From: JADKFD01 sp050250665 | Lineage (GTDB): Bacteria; Pseudomonadota; Gammaproteobacteria; Xanthomonadales; SZUA-5 | DNA: 64,000 nt | NCBI GenBank assembly: GCA_050250665.1 | Contig: JBFWOF010000004.1 | Coordinates: forward strand, 1-64,000 | Direction of reading: 5' to 3' | Part shown: piece after piece, positions 8,001-16,837 of the stretch | How positions within the stretch are numbered: the first letter of the stretch is position 1 | Layout of the letters: every line of letters begins with the position of its first letter | Position numbers and translations under genes: made by a program | The notes under the pieces: generated by a model | What the model saw: the letters and a program-made list of their open reading frames with translations, nothing else | What the model was told of the DNA's origin: nothing | Databases searched by the model: none

Positions 8001-10857
8001 TACGGTCAGTGATACGCCGCTGGCGGCGCTGGCCGAGGTGCAGGAACTCAAGCTCAAGACCGATGCACCGGGCGAATTCATCGTCGAGATCCGCGACGCC
8101 CGCGACACCAAGCTCAACGTGATCACCTACAGTGTTGCCGGCGATGCCAATGTCGAGCGCTCGCTTGAGCGCAACGCCGAGTTGACGCTGGCCCTGTCCA
8201 AACCCGATTACGCGGTCGGCGAGGACATCGAGATCAGCGTGCGTGCGCCCTATACCGGTTCCGGACTGATCACCATCGAGCGTGATCGCGTCTACGCCCA
8301 CAGCTGGTTCCGCGCTGATACCACTGCGTCGGTGCAGAAGATCCGCGTGCCCGAGGGCCTGGAAGGCAACGCCTACGTCAACGTGCAGTTCATCCGCGAC
8401 CCGGCCTCCGATGAGGTCTACATGAGCCCGCTGTCCTATGCGGTGGCGCCGTTCTCGGTCGATCGCGGCCGGCGCACGCAGGCGCTGACGCTGTCGCTGC
8501 CGCCGGTGAGCAAGCCGGGCACCGACATCGCGCTCAAGGTCAGCACCAGTGGCAAGACCCGGGTGATCGCCTTTGCCGTGGACGAGGGCATCCTCCAGGT
8601 GGCGCGCTACCAGCTGGGCAATCCGCTCGATCATTTCTTCCGCAAGAAGATGCTGGATGTGCAGACTGCGCAGATCCTCGATCTGATCCTGCCCGAGTTC
8701 AGCCGGCTGCTCGCCAGCGCCGCGCCTGGCGGCGATGCCGAGGGCGACCTCGGCAAACATCTGAATCCTTTCAAGCGCAAGAGCGAACGTCCGGCGGTGT
8801 GGTGGTCGGGCGTGACCGATATCGATGGCGAGCACACCTTCACCTTCGACATGCCGGATCATTTCAACGGCCAGTTGCGGGTGATGGCGGTGGCCGTGAC
8901 CGCCGAACGCATCGGCATTGCCCAGACCAAGGCGCTGGTGCGTGGCGATTTCGTGCTGACGCCGACGGTACCGACGCACGTAGCGCCGGGTGATGAGTTC
9001 GAGTTGCCGGTGGGCATCGCCAACACCGTCGAAGGCGCTGGCGACGAGGCCATGCCGGTGAGCCTGAAACTGGATCTGCCCCGTTCCCTGACACTGGTCG
9101 GCGAGCTGCCCGGCGCGCTGTCACTGAAGCCGGGGCAGGAAGGCACCTTGCGCGTGCGTCTGCGTGCTGGCGATGCGCTGGGTGCCGTGGCTATCGGTCT
9201 GATCGCGCAATCGGGCAAGCGCAGCGCGAAACGCCGCATCGAGTTGTCACTGCGTCCAGCCATTGTCGGCCGCACCGATCTGATCCTCGGCCGCGCCGAT
9301 CGCCAGGTCGAGCTCAAGGATCTGCGGCGCATGTATCCCGAGCGCTCGCAGCGATTGCTGTCGGCCTCGACCTCGCCCTTCGTCGCCGCCGACGGTCTGG
9401 CCGCGTTTCTCGCCGACTATCCGCATCTGTGTACCGAGCAGTTGCTGAGTCAGGCCATGCCGGCACTGGTCTATGGCAAACGGCCCGAATTCGGCCGCAT
9501 CAGCGGTGCCGAGCCGGGCGCCAACCTGGGCTTGATGAACGTGCTGCGTGCGCGTCAGAACGGGCAGGGCGGCATTGGCCTGTGGCTGGCCACGCCCGAT
9601 GTCGATCCCTTCATCAGCGCCTACGCGGCGTTCTATCTGGTGGAAGCCCGCGAACGTGGCGAGCCGGTGCCGGCCGATCTGATGAACGCCGTGAACCGCT
9701 ATCTGACCAGCATGGCTGGCGATCCAGCGCTGACCCAGCTGCACGAGCTGCGCTCGCGGGCGCTGGCGGTGTACCTGTTGATCCGCCAGGGCCAGACCGC
9801 CACGGCCCTGCTCAGCAGCGTGCACGAGCAACTCAAACGCGACTATCCGCAGGCCTGGAAGGACGACACCATCGGCATGCTGCTGGCCGCCAGCTACGCC
9901 ATGCTGCAGCAGGCCAAACCGGCCAAAGAGCTGGCGCAGGGCGGGTTGGCGCGCGTCGGCGCGGCGCAGCCGCCCCAGTACAAGGGCTACGCCTACTACT
10001 ACGACAGCAGCATCGACACCGCCTGGGTGGTCTACCTGGCGCACAAGCACTTCCCGAAGGAAGCCGAGCGGATCTCGGTGCGCGCCATCGAGAATCTGCT
10101 GTATCCGCTGCAGAAGAACCAGTACAACACGCTGTCCTCGGCGCTGATGGTGCTGGCGCTGGATGCCTACACCAGCACCAAGGCTGATGCCGGCTTGCCT
10201 GCGCTGAAGGCGCTGGGCTTCGATGGCCAGGAGCGCACTTTCGGCGAAGCCTACGGCGTGCTCCAGCGCGGCGCCTTCCTCAAGGACGATCAGCTGCTGA
10301 CAGTGATCCCGCCGGAAGCCACGCCGAGCTGGTACGTGCTCAGCCAGACCGGCTACGACACAGTCGTGCCGAAGGCGGTGCAGGATCAGGGCATCGAGAT
10401 CGTGCGCGAGTACCTGGGCGCCAATGGTCAGCCGCTGACCCAGGCCGAGCTTGGCCAGGAGATCACCGTGCGCCTGCGTCTGCGGGCGCTGGGTGCGGAT
10501 GCCATCGGTTCGATCGCGATCGTCGATCTGCTCCCGGGCGGCTTCGAGCCCGTGGTGCAACTGCCGCCGCCGGCTGCCGACAGCGGCGACAACGACAACG
10601 AGGACGATGGCGACAGCGCACCGCCGGTACCGACCCTGGCACTGCCCGGCAGCACGCTCTACACCGAGCATGTCGAACAACGCGAAGACCGCATCGTGCT
10701 CTACGCCAGCGCCGGGCCGCGCGTGACCGAATTCCTGTACAGGATCCGCCCCAGCAATCCCGGCACCTTCGTGGTACCACCGGCCTACGCCGAATCCATG
10801 TACGAACGAAGCATCTACGCCCAGGGCGGCCCGGCCGGCAACATCGAGGTGAAGTAG
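5056..10857 (+). CDS. Large alpha-2-macroglobulin family protein, membrane-anchored, thioester present
   Basis: This 1933-residue protein belongs to the bacterial alpha-2-macroglobulins (YfhM/MagD-like), which trap proteases in the periplasm. A proline-rich cytoplasmic stretch and one transmembrane helix (about residues 44-63) replace the lipobox of E. coli YfhM. MG2-like beta domains follow, then the bait/MG region, and the thioester motif CTEQ (Cys1459-Gln1462) within an alpha-helical TED domain (about 1440-1740). An acidic patch (DNDNEDDGD) lies near 1845. The start has a strong RBS (aggggg, 5 nt spacing). No pbpC, the usual partner of the single-gene type, is adjacent. The GC-rich coding pattern matches its neighbours. 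Confidence 0.9.
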   Translation: MEASESIAPEPPSPAPEPGRRWTRVLFGHWDPPPWCRWLYRHRLGVLATLALLGLIAYGIWWWATRPPPIIPDALEVSLSAPGLTNYNETPIRVAPLRLRFSGSAAPLERIDKEAPGLTLEPALSGSWIWEDDQTIRFEPAGDWPVGRHFRVNLDPALTVADSVVLAPFDLQFDTAPFVASWQQREFYQDPQDATLKKAVWQLAFSHPVDAARLESALRTQMQDGAGRALPSPGTSVQYDQRKLRAWVHSAPLELPPNGGKVHLQVGKGVVSALGGPGTETELNASVDLPALYSVRMNQLQATLVDNDRFEPEQVLILNFNMALRDRDVVAATRAWLLPEYDPKLADQPQRKPHAWRDNEIDEALLAASQPLDLKADPAEREFLEVHSFKYRAPPGRYVYLRVDKGLKSFGGFILGKPQGQRFRVPQFPRLLKFVGQGSLLSLRGERRVTAVTRNLPALRLEVGRVLPEQLHHLVQFNENSYEQPGLWTIGEDSLVERMEKRITLPNTDPARSHYEGIDLSEFFSSDRHGVFLLSLRTLSESDAALPPDQTIANDAGETMDSRLVVLTDLGIVVKRSLDSTREVFVQSLNQGTAVAGARVRVVARNGETLAAADTDAAGHASLPALDGFTREKQPAMISVSLGSDLSFLPWSSYGRDLDLSRFDIGGDANEIDGGALKAYLFSDRGLYRPGDTVNFGYIVRASDWSRSLDGIPLEIEFADPRGSVVKRERVTLDASGYNAFSHTPPDSAPSGTWQATLYLIGAGDSRTMIGSSTVQIREFMPDTLRVRATLSQSRSEGWVKPDGLSASVAVENLFGTPAQARKVEATLVLRSAFPSFPRWPDWRFYDPLRDAVGFNDALSDGETDAEGNVSFDLGLQNFARATYQLSFLARAFEPGSGRNVAAQTGTLVSSNDYLVGIKSDAGLSYVKRGSKRALQLVSIGPDAKALAVEGLRAVVIERSYVSILTRQDSGLYKYVSQQRLNTVSDTPLAALAEVQELKLKTDAPGEFIVEIRDARDTKLNVITYSVAGDANVERSLERNAELTLALSKPDYAVGEDIEISVRAPYTGSGLITIERDRVYAHSWFRADTTASVQKIRVPEGLEGNAYVNVQFIRDPASDEVYMSPLSYAVAPFSVDRGRRTQALTLSLPPVSKPGTDIALKVSTSGKTRVIAFAVDEGILQVARYQLGNPLDHFFRKKMLDVQTAQILDLILPEFSRLLASAAPGGDAEGDLGKHLNPFKRKSERPAVWWSGVTDIDGEHTFTFDMPDHFNGQLRVMAVAVTAERIGIAQTKALVRGDFVLTPTVPTHVAPGDEFELPVGIANTVEGAGDEAMPVSLKLDLPRSLTLVGELPGALSLKPGQEGTLRVRLRAGDALGAVAIGLIAQSGKRSAKRRIELSLRPAIVGRTDLILGRADRQVELKDLRRMYPERSQRLLSASTSPFVAADGLAAFLADYPHLCTEQLLSQAMPALVYGKRPEFGRISGAEPGANLGLMNVLRARQNGQGGIGLWLATPDVDPFISAYAAFYLVEARERGEPVPADLMNAVNRYLTSMAGDPALTQLHELRSRALAVYLLIRQGQTATALLSSVHEQLKRDYPQAWKDDTIGMLLAASYAMLQQAKPAKELAQGGLARVGAAQPPQYKGYAYYYDSSIDTAWVVYLAHKHFPKEAERISVRAIENLLYPLQKNQYNTLSSALMVLALDAYTSTKADAGLPALKALGFDGQERTFGEAYGVLQRGAFLKDDQLLTVIPPEATPSWYVLSQTGYDTVVPKAVQDQGIEIVREYLGANGQPLTQAELGQEITVRLRLRALGADAIGSIAIVDLLPGGFEPVVQLPPPAADSGDNDNEDDGDSAPPVPTLALPGSTLYTEHVEQREDRIVLYASAGPRVTEFLYRIRPSNPGTFVVPPAYAESMYERSIYAQGGPAGNIEVK

Positions 10858-11323
10858 GAGCAGCGTCGAGTCGCGACCGGTCTCGATCGCGGGCAGAGCC
10901 CGCTCCCACCGTAGGAGCGAGCTCGCATCGCGACCGGGGAGGCGGCGAAAACCGGTACCCGAGGAGGATTGTCGCCAGGCGCGGGACGCGAAGTACGCGA
11001 AGGAAGAGCAGCAAGGACGCCAAGAAGGGCCGAGCAGTCATCGGCCGTGCTCTGCGGAGGGCGCCGCGCCTGCGGCGCCGCTCTTGGAATCCCTCGCCAG
11101 AGCACAAGGCGGCCGCGCCGGCGCGCGGCCCTCCTCGGAGCGGCAATCTACAGCCCGCATGCTGCGACAGGCGCCGGGGAGCCGCTGCGCGGCACCCTCG
11201 GCCTACGCTTTCCTTCGCGTCCTTGCTGCTCTTCCTTCGCGTTCTTCGCGTCCCGCTGTTTCGATCCGGCTGCGTAAGGGTGACGGTTTCCGCGGCGATG
11301 CAGGTCGCGACCCAAGGTCGCTC
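10858..11323. repeat. Intergenic dispersed-repeat mosaic
   Basis: No gene is supported. There is a small hairpin gcgggc-aga-gcccgc at 10889-10903 just after the stop; it has no T-tract. A gtaggagcgagctcgcatcg element lies at 10911-10940, a segment rich in gaaggaagagcagcaaggac at 10995-11025, and a ggagggcgccgcgcctgcgg family copy at 11053-11082. The gctgcgacaggcgccgggga family is at 11160-11208, and a gtcgcgacccaaggtcgctc copy at 11307-11331 overlaps the end of the next gene. Confidence 0.65.
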
Positions 11324-12661
11324 CTACCGTGGCGCGGGGTCGCTCGATGGCTGGTCGGCGGTCAGCGCCGGCTTGGTGGCCGACCCCGGAGCCTGCGACA
11401 GCTGCTGGAAATCGCTGCCGGCCGGGCGCTGGAACACGCGCAGGCCGAATTCGGGGAGCACCGCCAGCAGGTGGTCGAAGATGTCCGACTGGATGTCCTC
11501 GTACTTGGCCCAGCGGGTTTCGCGGGCGAAGAAATAGATCTCCAGCGGCAGGCCTTCGGGCCCCGGCGGCAGTTGTCGGACGATGAAGGTCATGTCCGGA
11601 TGTACATGCGGATTGCGCTTGAGCCAGGCCACCACATAGGCGCGGAAGGTGCCCAGATTGGTCAGGCGGCGCTGGTTGGTCGGCACCTCGGGATCGCCGG
11701 CATGCTCGCGGTTCCAGTTCTCGACTTCTACCCGGCGCTCGGCCAGATAGTCATGCAGCACGCTGATGCGACCGAGTCGGTCGATCTCCTCGGGCGCCAG
11801 AAAGTGCACGGTGTTCATGTCGATGCTGATCGCGCGCTTGATGCGCCGCCCCCCGGCATTGAACATGCCGCGCCAGTTGCGGAAGCTGTGTTCGAGGAAT
11901 TTGTGCGTGGGGATCACGGCGATGGTGCGATCCCAGTTGGACACGCTGACCTGGTTGAGACTGATGTCGACGACATCGCCGTCGACGCCGAACTGCGGCA
12001 TCTCGATCCAGTCGCCCACGCGGATCAGATCGTTGGCGGTGATCTGGATGCCGGCGACCAGACTCAGCAGCGTGTCCCGGAACACCAGCAGCAGGATGGC
12101 CGTCATGGCGCCGAGGCCCGACAGGAAGTACCACGGCGACTGCTTCATCAGCGTGGCGATGATCAGGATCACGGCGAACACCCAGACCACGATGGCCACC
12201 ACCTGCAGATAGCCCTTGATCGGTCGGTTCTTCGCAATCGGATAGCGCGCGTAGATGCTGTTGATGGCGCTCAAGAAGGCGCTCAGACCCAGGGCCACCG
12301 ACAGGCAGGCGAAGGCCCGGGTGATGCGCTGCACGACCTCGGCCCAGCCATCGCCGAGGCCCGGAATCATGGTCACGCCGGTGTGGATCAGCAGCAGCGG
12401 GATCAGCCAGGCCAGACGCCGGAACACGCCCTGATCCATCAGCACGTCGTCCCACCAGGTGCCGGTATGGCTGAACAGCTGGTCCAGCGCGCGCAGGATC
12501 AGGCGCTGCGTCAGCAGATGCAGCACGATGACGCCCAGCACCAGCAGCAGCACGCCCAGCAAGGGCCCCCACAGAGGATCGGCCAACCAGGCCGCGAACC
12601 AGCTCGAAGCCAGCGCCTGCGCGCTGTTCGGATCCGGCAAGGTCTGCGTGCTCTCTTCCAT
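11324..12661 (-). CDS. ybdG: Mechanosensitive channel, MscS superfamily, YbdG type
   Basis: This 445-residue inner-membrane protein has five hydrophobic helices in the first 200 residues, then the MscS pore helix and beta domain (residues about 190-260: RDTLLSLVAGIQITANDLIRVGDWI). The block HKFLEHSFRNWRGM near residue 280 is characteristic of the YbdG/miniconductance branch, as is the long insert after it. These channels open on membrane tension in hypo-osmotic shock. The gene stands alone, flanked by repeat-rich gaps. The exact subtype is inferred from the conserved block and length (E. coli YbdG is 415). Confidence 0.9.
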   Translation of the reverse strand: MEESTQTLPDPNSAQALASSWFAAWLADPLWGPLLGVLLLVLGVIVLHLLTQRLILRALDQLFSHTGTWWDDVLMDQGVFRRLAWLIPLLLIHTGVTMIPGLGDGWAEVVQRITRAFACLSVALGLSAFLSAINSIYARYPIAKNRPIKGYLQVVAIVVWVFAVILIIATLMKQSPWYFLSGLGAMTAILLLVFRDTLLSLVAGIQITANDLIRVGDWIEMPQFGVDGDVVDISLNQVSVSNWDRTIAVIPTHKFLEHSFRNWRGMFNAGGRRIKRAISIDMNTVHFLAPEEIDRLGRISVLHDYLAERRVEVENWNREHAGDPEVPTNQRRLTNLGTFRAYVVAWLKRNPHVHPDMTFIVRQLPPGPEGLPLEIYFFARETRWAKYEDIQSDIFDHLLAVLPEFGLRVFQRPAGSDFQQLSQAPGSATKPALTADQPSSDPAPR

Positions 12662-13073
12662 GCGCGGGACACTCCATCAGCGATTCAGCCGCCGATGGTA
12701 ACAAGGGTGGGGGAATGGGGCACGGGGATGCGTCGCTCTTGAACTTGATAGGGTCCAGACTTGTCTGGACGCTTTCGGTATCCGCAGGCGTAGGCCGGGT
12801 CCTTCGCGTCCACCGACGTCAACAGAGCCACAAGCCACACACGCGAGGCGCCCGGCGCTTTGGGCTTTGCAGAGCCGCGGCCGCCGGCGCGAATACCCGC
12901 GGCGGCTGACCCAAGTCCACGCGCGCCGGAGCCGCGCTATGGCCGCAGCATCATTGCAGGGGTGGGAAAATCAACTACGCGCATCAACAACGGGCATCCT
13001 GGCAACTCCCCGTGCCCCACCCCACCGTCTGATGCTAGGGTTCAGGCTTCCGCAAACGCACCGGAGGCTGATC
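12662..13073. repeat. Intergenic region with a perfect 18-bp palindrome
   Basis: No gene is supported. At 12753-12770 is the palindrome gtccagacttgtctggac, which recurs at 15168-15185 and, in inverted order, at 15210-15227. Tracts of the form ggcacgggg and ccccgtgccccac (12717-12726, 13009-13021) resemble the 7-bp period run inside the pfaD-like gene. The RBS ggagg (13063-13067) of the methyltransferase is at the right end. Confidence 0.65.
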
Positions 13074-13886
13074 GTGGCTGAGTACTCTTTGGGCCATAGC
13101 CCGGCTGAACAGCAGCGCCTGCAGCGTCAGGCCGCCTTGTTGCGCAACATCACCCAGACCATCTGGCGCCGGGCCGGTCTGGAGCCGGGGATGCGGGTGC
13201 TCGATGTCGGTTGCGGGGTCGGCGACACCACCTTCCTGGCGGCGGACATGGTCGGTGCCGACGGCATGGTCGTCGGTCAGGACCGCTCGCCCGAGGCGCT
13301 GGCGACGGCTCGTCAACGGGCCGCCGAGCTGGGATTGACCCAGGTCGAGTTTGTCGAAGGCGAGCTCGGATCCTGGCCCGGCTCCGACGAGCGCTTCGAT
13401 GCCATCGTCGGTCGCTACGTGTTGGTCCATCAGCCCGATATCGAAGAGGCGCTGCTGAAGCTGCGGCCGATGCTGCGCCCGGATGGCGGCATCATTGCCT
13501 TCCACGAACTGGAGCTGGAGGCTCGCACGATGAGCGACCCGGCCTCGGAACTGGTGCTGCAGGTGCGCGGCTGGCTGCGCCAGGCCTTCAAGTTCGGTGG
13601 CATGCAGGCGCACGGGGTCATGGATCTGTCGCGCTGCTTTTACGAGGCCGGCTTCGGCTGGCCGCAGGTCGAACTCTATCCTCTGGTCGGCTGTGGTCCG
13701 GACAGCTTCGCACCGGCCTATCTGGTCGAGATCCTGCGCACGGTGGCGCCGACGCTGGAGAAACACGGCGTGATCAAGGTCGATGAGCTGGACCTGGATA
13801 CGCTCGAGGCGCGACTGCGCGAATCCTGCGCCAACGGTGCCCCCGGTCTGGTCCAGATCAATGGCGGCGCCTGGGCCCGAGTCTGA
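13074..13886 (+). CDS. SAM-dependent class I methyltransferase
   Basis: This is a 270-residue Rossmann methyltransferase. Motif I is VLDVGCGVGDTT (residues 42-53), with the acidic end of strand 2 at GQDRSPEAL and a following strand with RYVLVHQPDIEEAL. The GTG start at 13074 is chosen because ggagg sits six bases upstream and the protein then begins just before the methyltransferase fold; the frame is open further upstream but reads into repeat DNA. The family resembles UbiE/COQ5-like enzymes. The substrate is unknown and neighbours give no hint. Confidence 0.8.
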   Translation: MAEYSLGHSPAEQQRLQRQAALLRNITQTIWRRAGLEPGMRVLDVGCGVGDTTFLAADMVGADGMVVGQDRSPEALATARQRAAELGLTQVEFVEGELGSWPGSDERFDAIVGRYVLVHQPDIEEALLKLRPMLRPDGGIIAFHELELEARTMSDPASELVLQVRGWLRQAFKFGGMQAHGVMDLSRCFYEAGFGWPQVELYPLVGCGPDSFAPAYLVEILRTVAPTLEKHGVIKVDELDLDTLEARLRESCANGAPGLVQINGGAWARV

Positions 13887-14012
13887 GCCCGGCCTGGCGG
13901 GACTGTCTCTGGTCGGCGCCTCCACCACGGCGCCGCTGTCCAGAACCTTAGGAATCCTTCACTTGTGTACCGGGCTGACCGCTCGCACACTTGGTGAGAG
14001 TTCTCCTGGATC

Positions 14013-15101
14013 ATGGTGATGCGCTGCTTCTGGACTGCGTTGGGCCTGCTGGCCTCGTTGACGGCGCAGGCCGGTGAATTGCTGGAAGCGCAGGTCTTCG
14101 ATCGCTATTCGCCGCTGGCGGCGGCGGATGAGTTCTCGCGACGGGTGTTCACCCCCACCACCTTTGATCGCTTGCAGCGTTTCCAGCAGGCCATCGGTCA
14201 GCACGCGGTCGAACAGACCGTCGATCTCAGCGAGGAACGTTTCGACATCTTCCTGCCCGGCCACCAACCGCAGGGGGGCTATGGACTGATCGTGTTCGTG
14301 TCACCGATTCCGCGCTGGCCGCTGACCTACGACTGGAAGAAGGTGCTGGATCGCGAGGGCGTCATCTATGTCTCGGCGCGGCGTTCGGGCAACCAGCAGA
14401 ATGTCTACGAGCGACGCATCCCGCTGGCTCTGCACGCGCTGGAGAACATCCGCGCCCGTTATCCGATCGATCCGGAGCGAGTCGTCATCAGCGGTTTCTC
14501 CGGCGGCTCGCGCACGGCCATGCGCATCGCTGCGGCTTATGCCGACGTGTTCACCGGCGCCTTGCTGATCGGCGGCGCCAAGGTCATGGGCGAGGAGGAC
14601 TTTGCGCCGCCGCCGCTGCCGATCATGCAGGCACTGCAGACGCGCATGCGCGTGGTCTATTCCACCGGCAAGCTGGACATGCCCAATCGCCGCCTGGATG
14701 CCCGCAGCATCGCCGCATTGAAGACGCGCTGCGTGGCCGGTGTGTTCAAGATCGATGAGCCCGACATCGGCCATGAAGTGCCGGATCGCAGAACTTTGCA
14801 GCGGGCACTGAAGCGACTGGACAGGGCCCTGGAACCCAAACTGCTGCAGGCGCAGCAGCTCTGTCTGGCCGAGCTGGCCGAACGTGTCGAGGCCGACATC
14901 AGCGCCGCCGAGCAGGCCTACCAGCGACACGATCTCGTGAGCGCCGGCGAACTGCTGGGCGCCGCAGACCTCGCCTGGGGCGGCCTGGCCACCGAGCGCC
15001 TGGTCACACTGGCGCGGGAACTGGCACCGGGATTTGCCGAGACTCCCAAAGATGTTGCCAAGGAACGGTCCGACAAAGGTTCAGGGCGCAATCCCGGGTA
15101 G
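14013..15101 (+). CDS. Secreted alpha/beta-hydrolase-like protein
   Basis: The 362-residue product has a short signal peptide (ALGLLASLTAQAG, cleavage near residue 20) and an esterase/PHB-depolymerase-like fold. The nucleophile elbow GFSGGS puts Ser163 in place (VVISGFSGGSRTAMRIA), and a candidate acid/His pair lies in FKIDEPDIGHEVPDRRT. The last 100 residues are helical and charged, unlike typical depolymerases. The region ends in low-complexity sequence where it runs into repeat DNA. The substrate cannot be told. Confidence 0.7.
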   Translation: MVMRCFWTALGLLASLTAQAGELLEAQVFDRYSPLAAADEFSRRVFTPTTFDRLQRFQQAIGQHAVEQTVDLSEERFDIFLPGHQPQGGYGLIVFVSPIPRWPLTYDWKKVLDREGVIYVSARRSGNQQNVYERRIPLALHALENIRARYPIDPERVVISGFSGGSRTAMRIAAAYADVFTGALLIGGAKVMGEEDFAPPPLPIMQALQTRMRVVYSTGKLDMPNRRLDARSIAALKTRCVAGVFKIDEPDIGHEVPDRRTLQRALKRLDRALEPKLLQAQQLCLAELAERVEADISAAEQAYQRHDLVSAGELLGAADLAWGGLATERLVTLARELAPGFAETPKDVAKERSDKGSGRNPG

Positions 15102-15574
15102 CGGGCACGGGGCAGGGGGCACGGGAAAGGCCACGAGCTTCGGGCTTCGGGCTTCGGGCTCTTGTAGGTCCAGACTTGTCTGGACGCTTTTCTGCTTGCG
15201 TCCAAGAGCGTCCAGACAAGTCTGGACCCACAAGAGCCGGCGTCATTGCGACCCGGGACTTGATCCGGGGGAAGAAATCCAGATACCCATCACGTAGCCC
15301 GGTGTCGCGCGCAGCGGCTCACCGGGGCTGATTCGGGTCACTGCCCGCAGCGCGCTGCACGCACTTCGGGTCAGGCCAGGCTGGCTATTGCCTGGTCAAT
15401 CACATGCAGCCTGATCAGAACATCCTTGGCATCTGAACGCTTTTCTTCGCGTCCTTTCTGCTTTTCCTTTGCGTACTTTGCGTCCCGCTCTTTGCACGGA
15501 TCGATCCGGGCGGATGGTTTTCGCCGCGGTTTGCGGAACGGCGGTCGCGCCGCAAGGGCGCTCCTACGAGCCCC
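15102..15574. repeat. Intergenic mosaic with paired palindromes
   Basis: No gene is supported. It holds three copies of cttcggg (15138-15159) and the palindromes gtccagacttgtctggac (15168-15185) and gtccagacaagtctggac (15210-15227), which could pair with themselves or each other. At 15241-15284 is a cattgcgacccgggacttga family copy, and at 15297-15330 a tagcccggtgtcgcgcgcag element. A cttttcctttgcgtactttg segment lies at 15467-15490, and cgccgcaagggcgctcctac at 15547-15566 abuts the Rieske stop. Confidence 0.65.
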
Positions 15575-16663
15575 TTACCCCTTCCCCGTCTCCGCCGCCC
15601 GCAACGCCGCCCGGTACAGCTCCTGGAAATGGTGCACGCCCTGCTCGCGGGTGGGATGCACGCGACCAACCGTGTAGGAGCCGCTGGCGAAGGCGCGCTG
15701 CACGCGTTCGCAGATGTCGACGTCCTGCTGCTGGGTGATCTCGGCCAGTTCCTGATCCTGGGTGATGCGATCGGCGTGGGCCTCGACCAGGCCGGGTCGG
15801 TAGTAGTACTCGAAATCGATGCGGCAGCTGTCGACGCCGGTCGGAACGATGCGGTTGGTCTGCAAACGACCGGGCAGGATGTTCAGCATCGTGTTCGGCC
15901 ACAGGAAGTAGTACAGCGCGGTGCCGGATCCATAAAAACTGGCGTCATTGTCGAGCGGGCTCCATTGCAGCGAGTGCCAGCGCTCGCATTCGGTGCGGTA
16001 GCTGCGGTAGTCCAGCAGCCGGTTCAGTTCCGGATGGATATGCGGAACGTGGTAGCCCTCCAGATAGTTGTCGACATAGGCCTTCCAGTTGCAGGCCGCC
16101 GGATAGCTGATGCGGCGCTGGAACACATAGCCATCCAGCGGCTCGGCCAGACGCCCGTCGATCCCGGCCACCAGCTCGGCCAGTGCCGGCGTGTCCGGAT
16201 CCAGCGCCACGAACACCAGCCCCTGCCAGATCTCGGCTCGGGCCTGCGGCAAGCGGGTCTGGGCACGGTCCAGTCCTTCGATGGCATCGATCTCCGGGCC
16301 GCTGCGCAAACCGCCCTGCAGATCGTAGGTCCAGCCGTGGTACTGACAGCGCAACTGCTTGAGGCCGCAGCCGCTGGCGATGGCCAGCGGGCCGCCGCGA
16401 TGGCGACAGACGTTGTGTAGAGCCCGGAGCACACCGGTCTCGTCGCGCAGCAGCAGCAGCGGCGTACCCGCCACCTCGGTCACGACATGGTCGCCGGGCT
16501 GCGACAGCTGTGCGGCATGGGCGACGAATTGCCAGCTGCGGGCAAACACCGCAGCGCGTTCCTGCGCTGCGAGCTCGGCGTCGGTGTAGCAGCTGGCCGG
16601 CAGACCGTGCGCCTGGGCCAGGGTTTGTGGCGTGCGCCAGTCGATGGTGGAAAGGACAGACAT
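15575..16663 (-). CDS. Rieske non-heme iron oxygenase, alpha subunit
   Basis: This is a 362-residue aromatic-ring-hydroxylating-type oxygenase. The Rieske [2Fe-2S] ligands are Cys86-x-His88 (CRHRGG) and Cys106-x2-His109 (CQYHGW). The mononuclear iron site is in DNYLEGYHVPHIHPEL (His205 and His208 or 210), with the bridging acidic residue just before it. Length and the compact N-terminus suggest the GbcA/choline-monooxygenase-like branch that acts on quaternary amines, but this is inference. No ferredoxin reductase is adjacent. The gene is divergent from a SnoaL-like gene across a gap containing Ns. Confidence 0.88.
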   Translation of the reverse strand: MSVLSTIDWRTPQTLAQAHGLPASCYTDAELAAQERAAVFARSWQFVAHAAQLSQPGDHVVTEVAGTPLLLLRDETGVLRALHNVCRHRGGPLAIASGCGLKQLRCQYHGWTYDLQGGLRSGPEIDAIEGLDRAQTRLPQARAEIWQGLVFVALDPDTPALAELVAGIDGRLAEPLDGYVFQRRISYPAACNWKAYVDNYLEGYHVPHIHPELNRLLDYRSYRTECERWHSLQWSPLDNDASFYGSGTALYYFLWPNTMLNILPGRLQTNRIVPTGVDSCRIDFEYYYRPGLVEAHADRITQDQELAEITQQQDVDICERVQRAFASGSYTVGRVHPTREQGVHHFQELYRAALRAAETGKG

Positions 16664-16719
16664 GAGCGATACCGACCTGGAAAGACCCGGAGTCTAGGCG
16701 GATATCCACTGTCGCGGGG

Positions 16720-16729
16720 NNNNNNNNNN
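16720..16729. other. Assembly gap (10 Ns)
   Basis: Ten consecutive Ns lie between the divergent Rieske and SnoaL-like genes. The true gap length may differ. Frames read across it are artefacts. The promoters of both flanking genes may be affected. Confidence 0.99.
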
Positions 16730-16837
16730 AAGCCATCGTCGCCGCCCTGCTGTGGGAGCGGCTTCAGCCGCGACAAGCCTCATGCCACCTGCCCCGAGTC
16801 GCTATGCTCGCCCCTTCCACCGCTTCGGGAGCAGACC

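Noticed and set aside
11084..12742. 552-codon frame antisense to the mechanosensitive channel
   Set aside because: The composition is His/Gln/Asp-rich shadow sequence, and the opposite strand encodes a clear MscS-family protein.
16487..16837. Open frame crossing the N run upstream of the SnoaL-like gene
   Set aside because: It depends on reading the unknown bases and overlaps the divergent Rieske gene. The domain starts at 16838.
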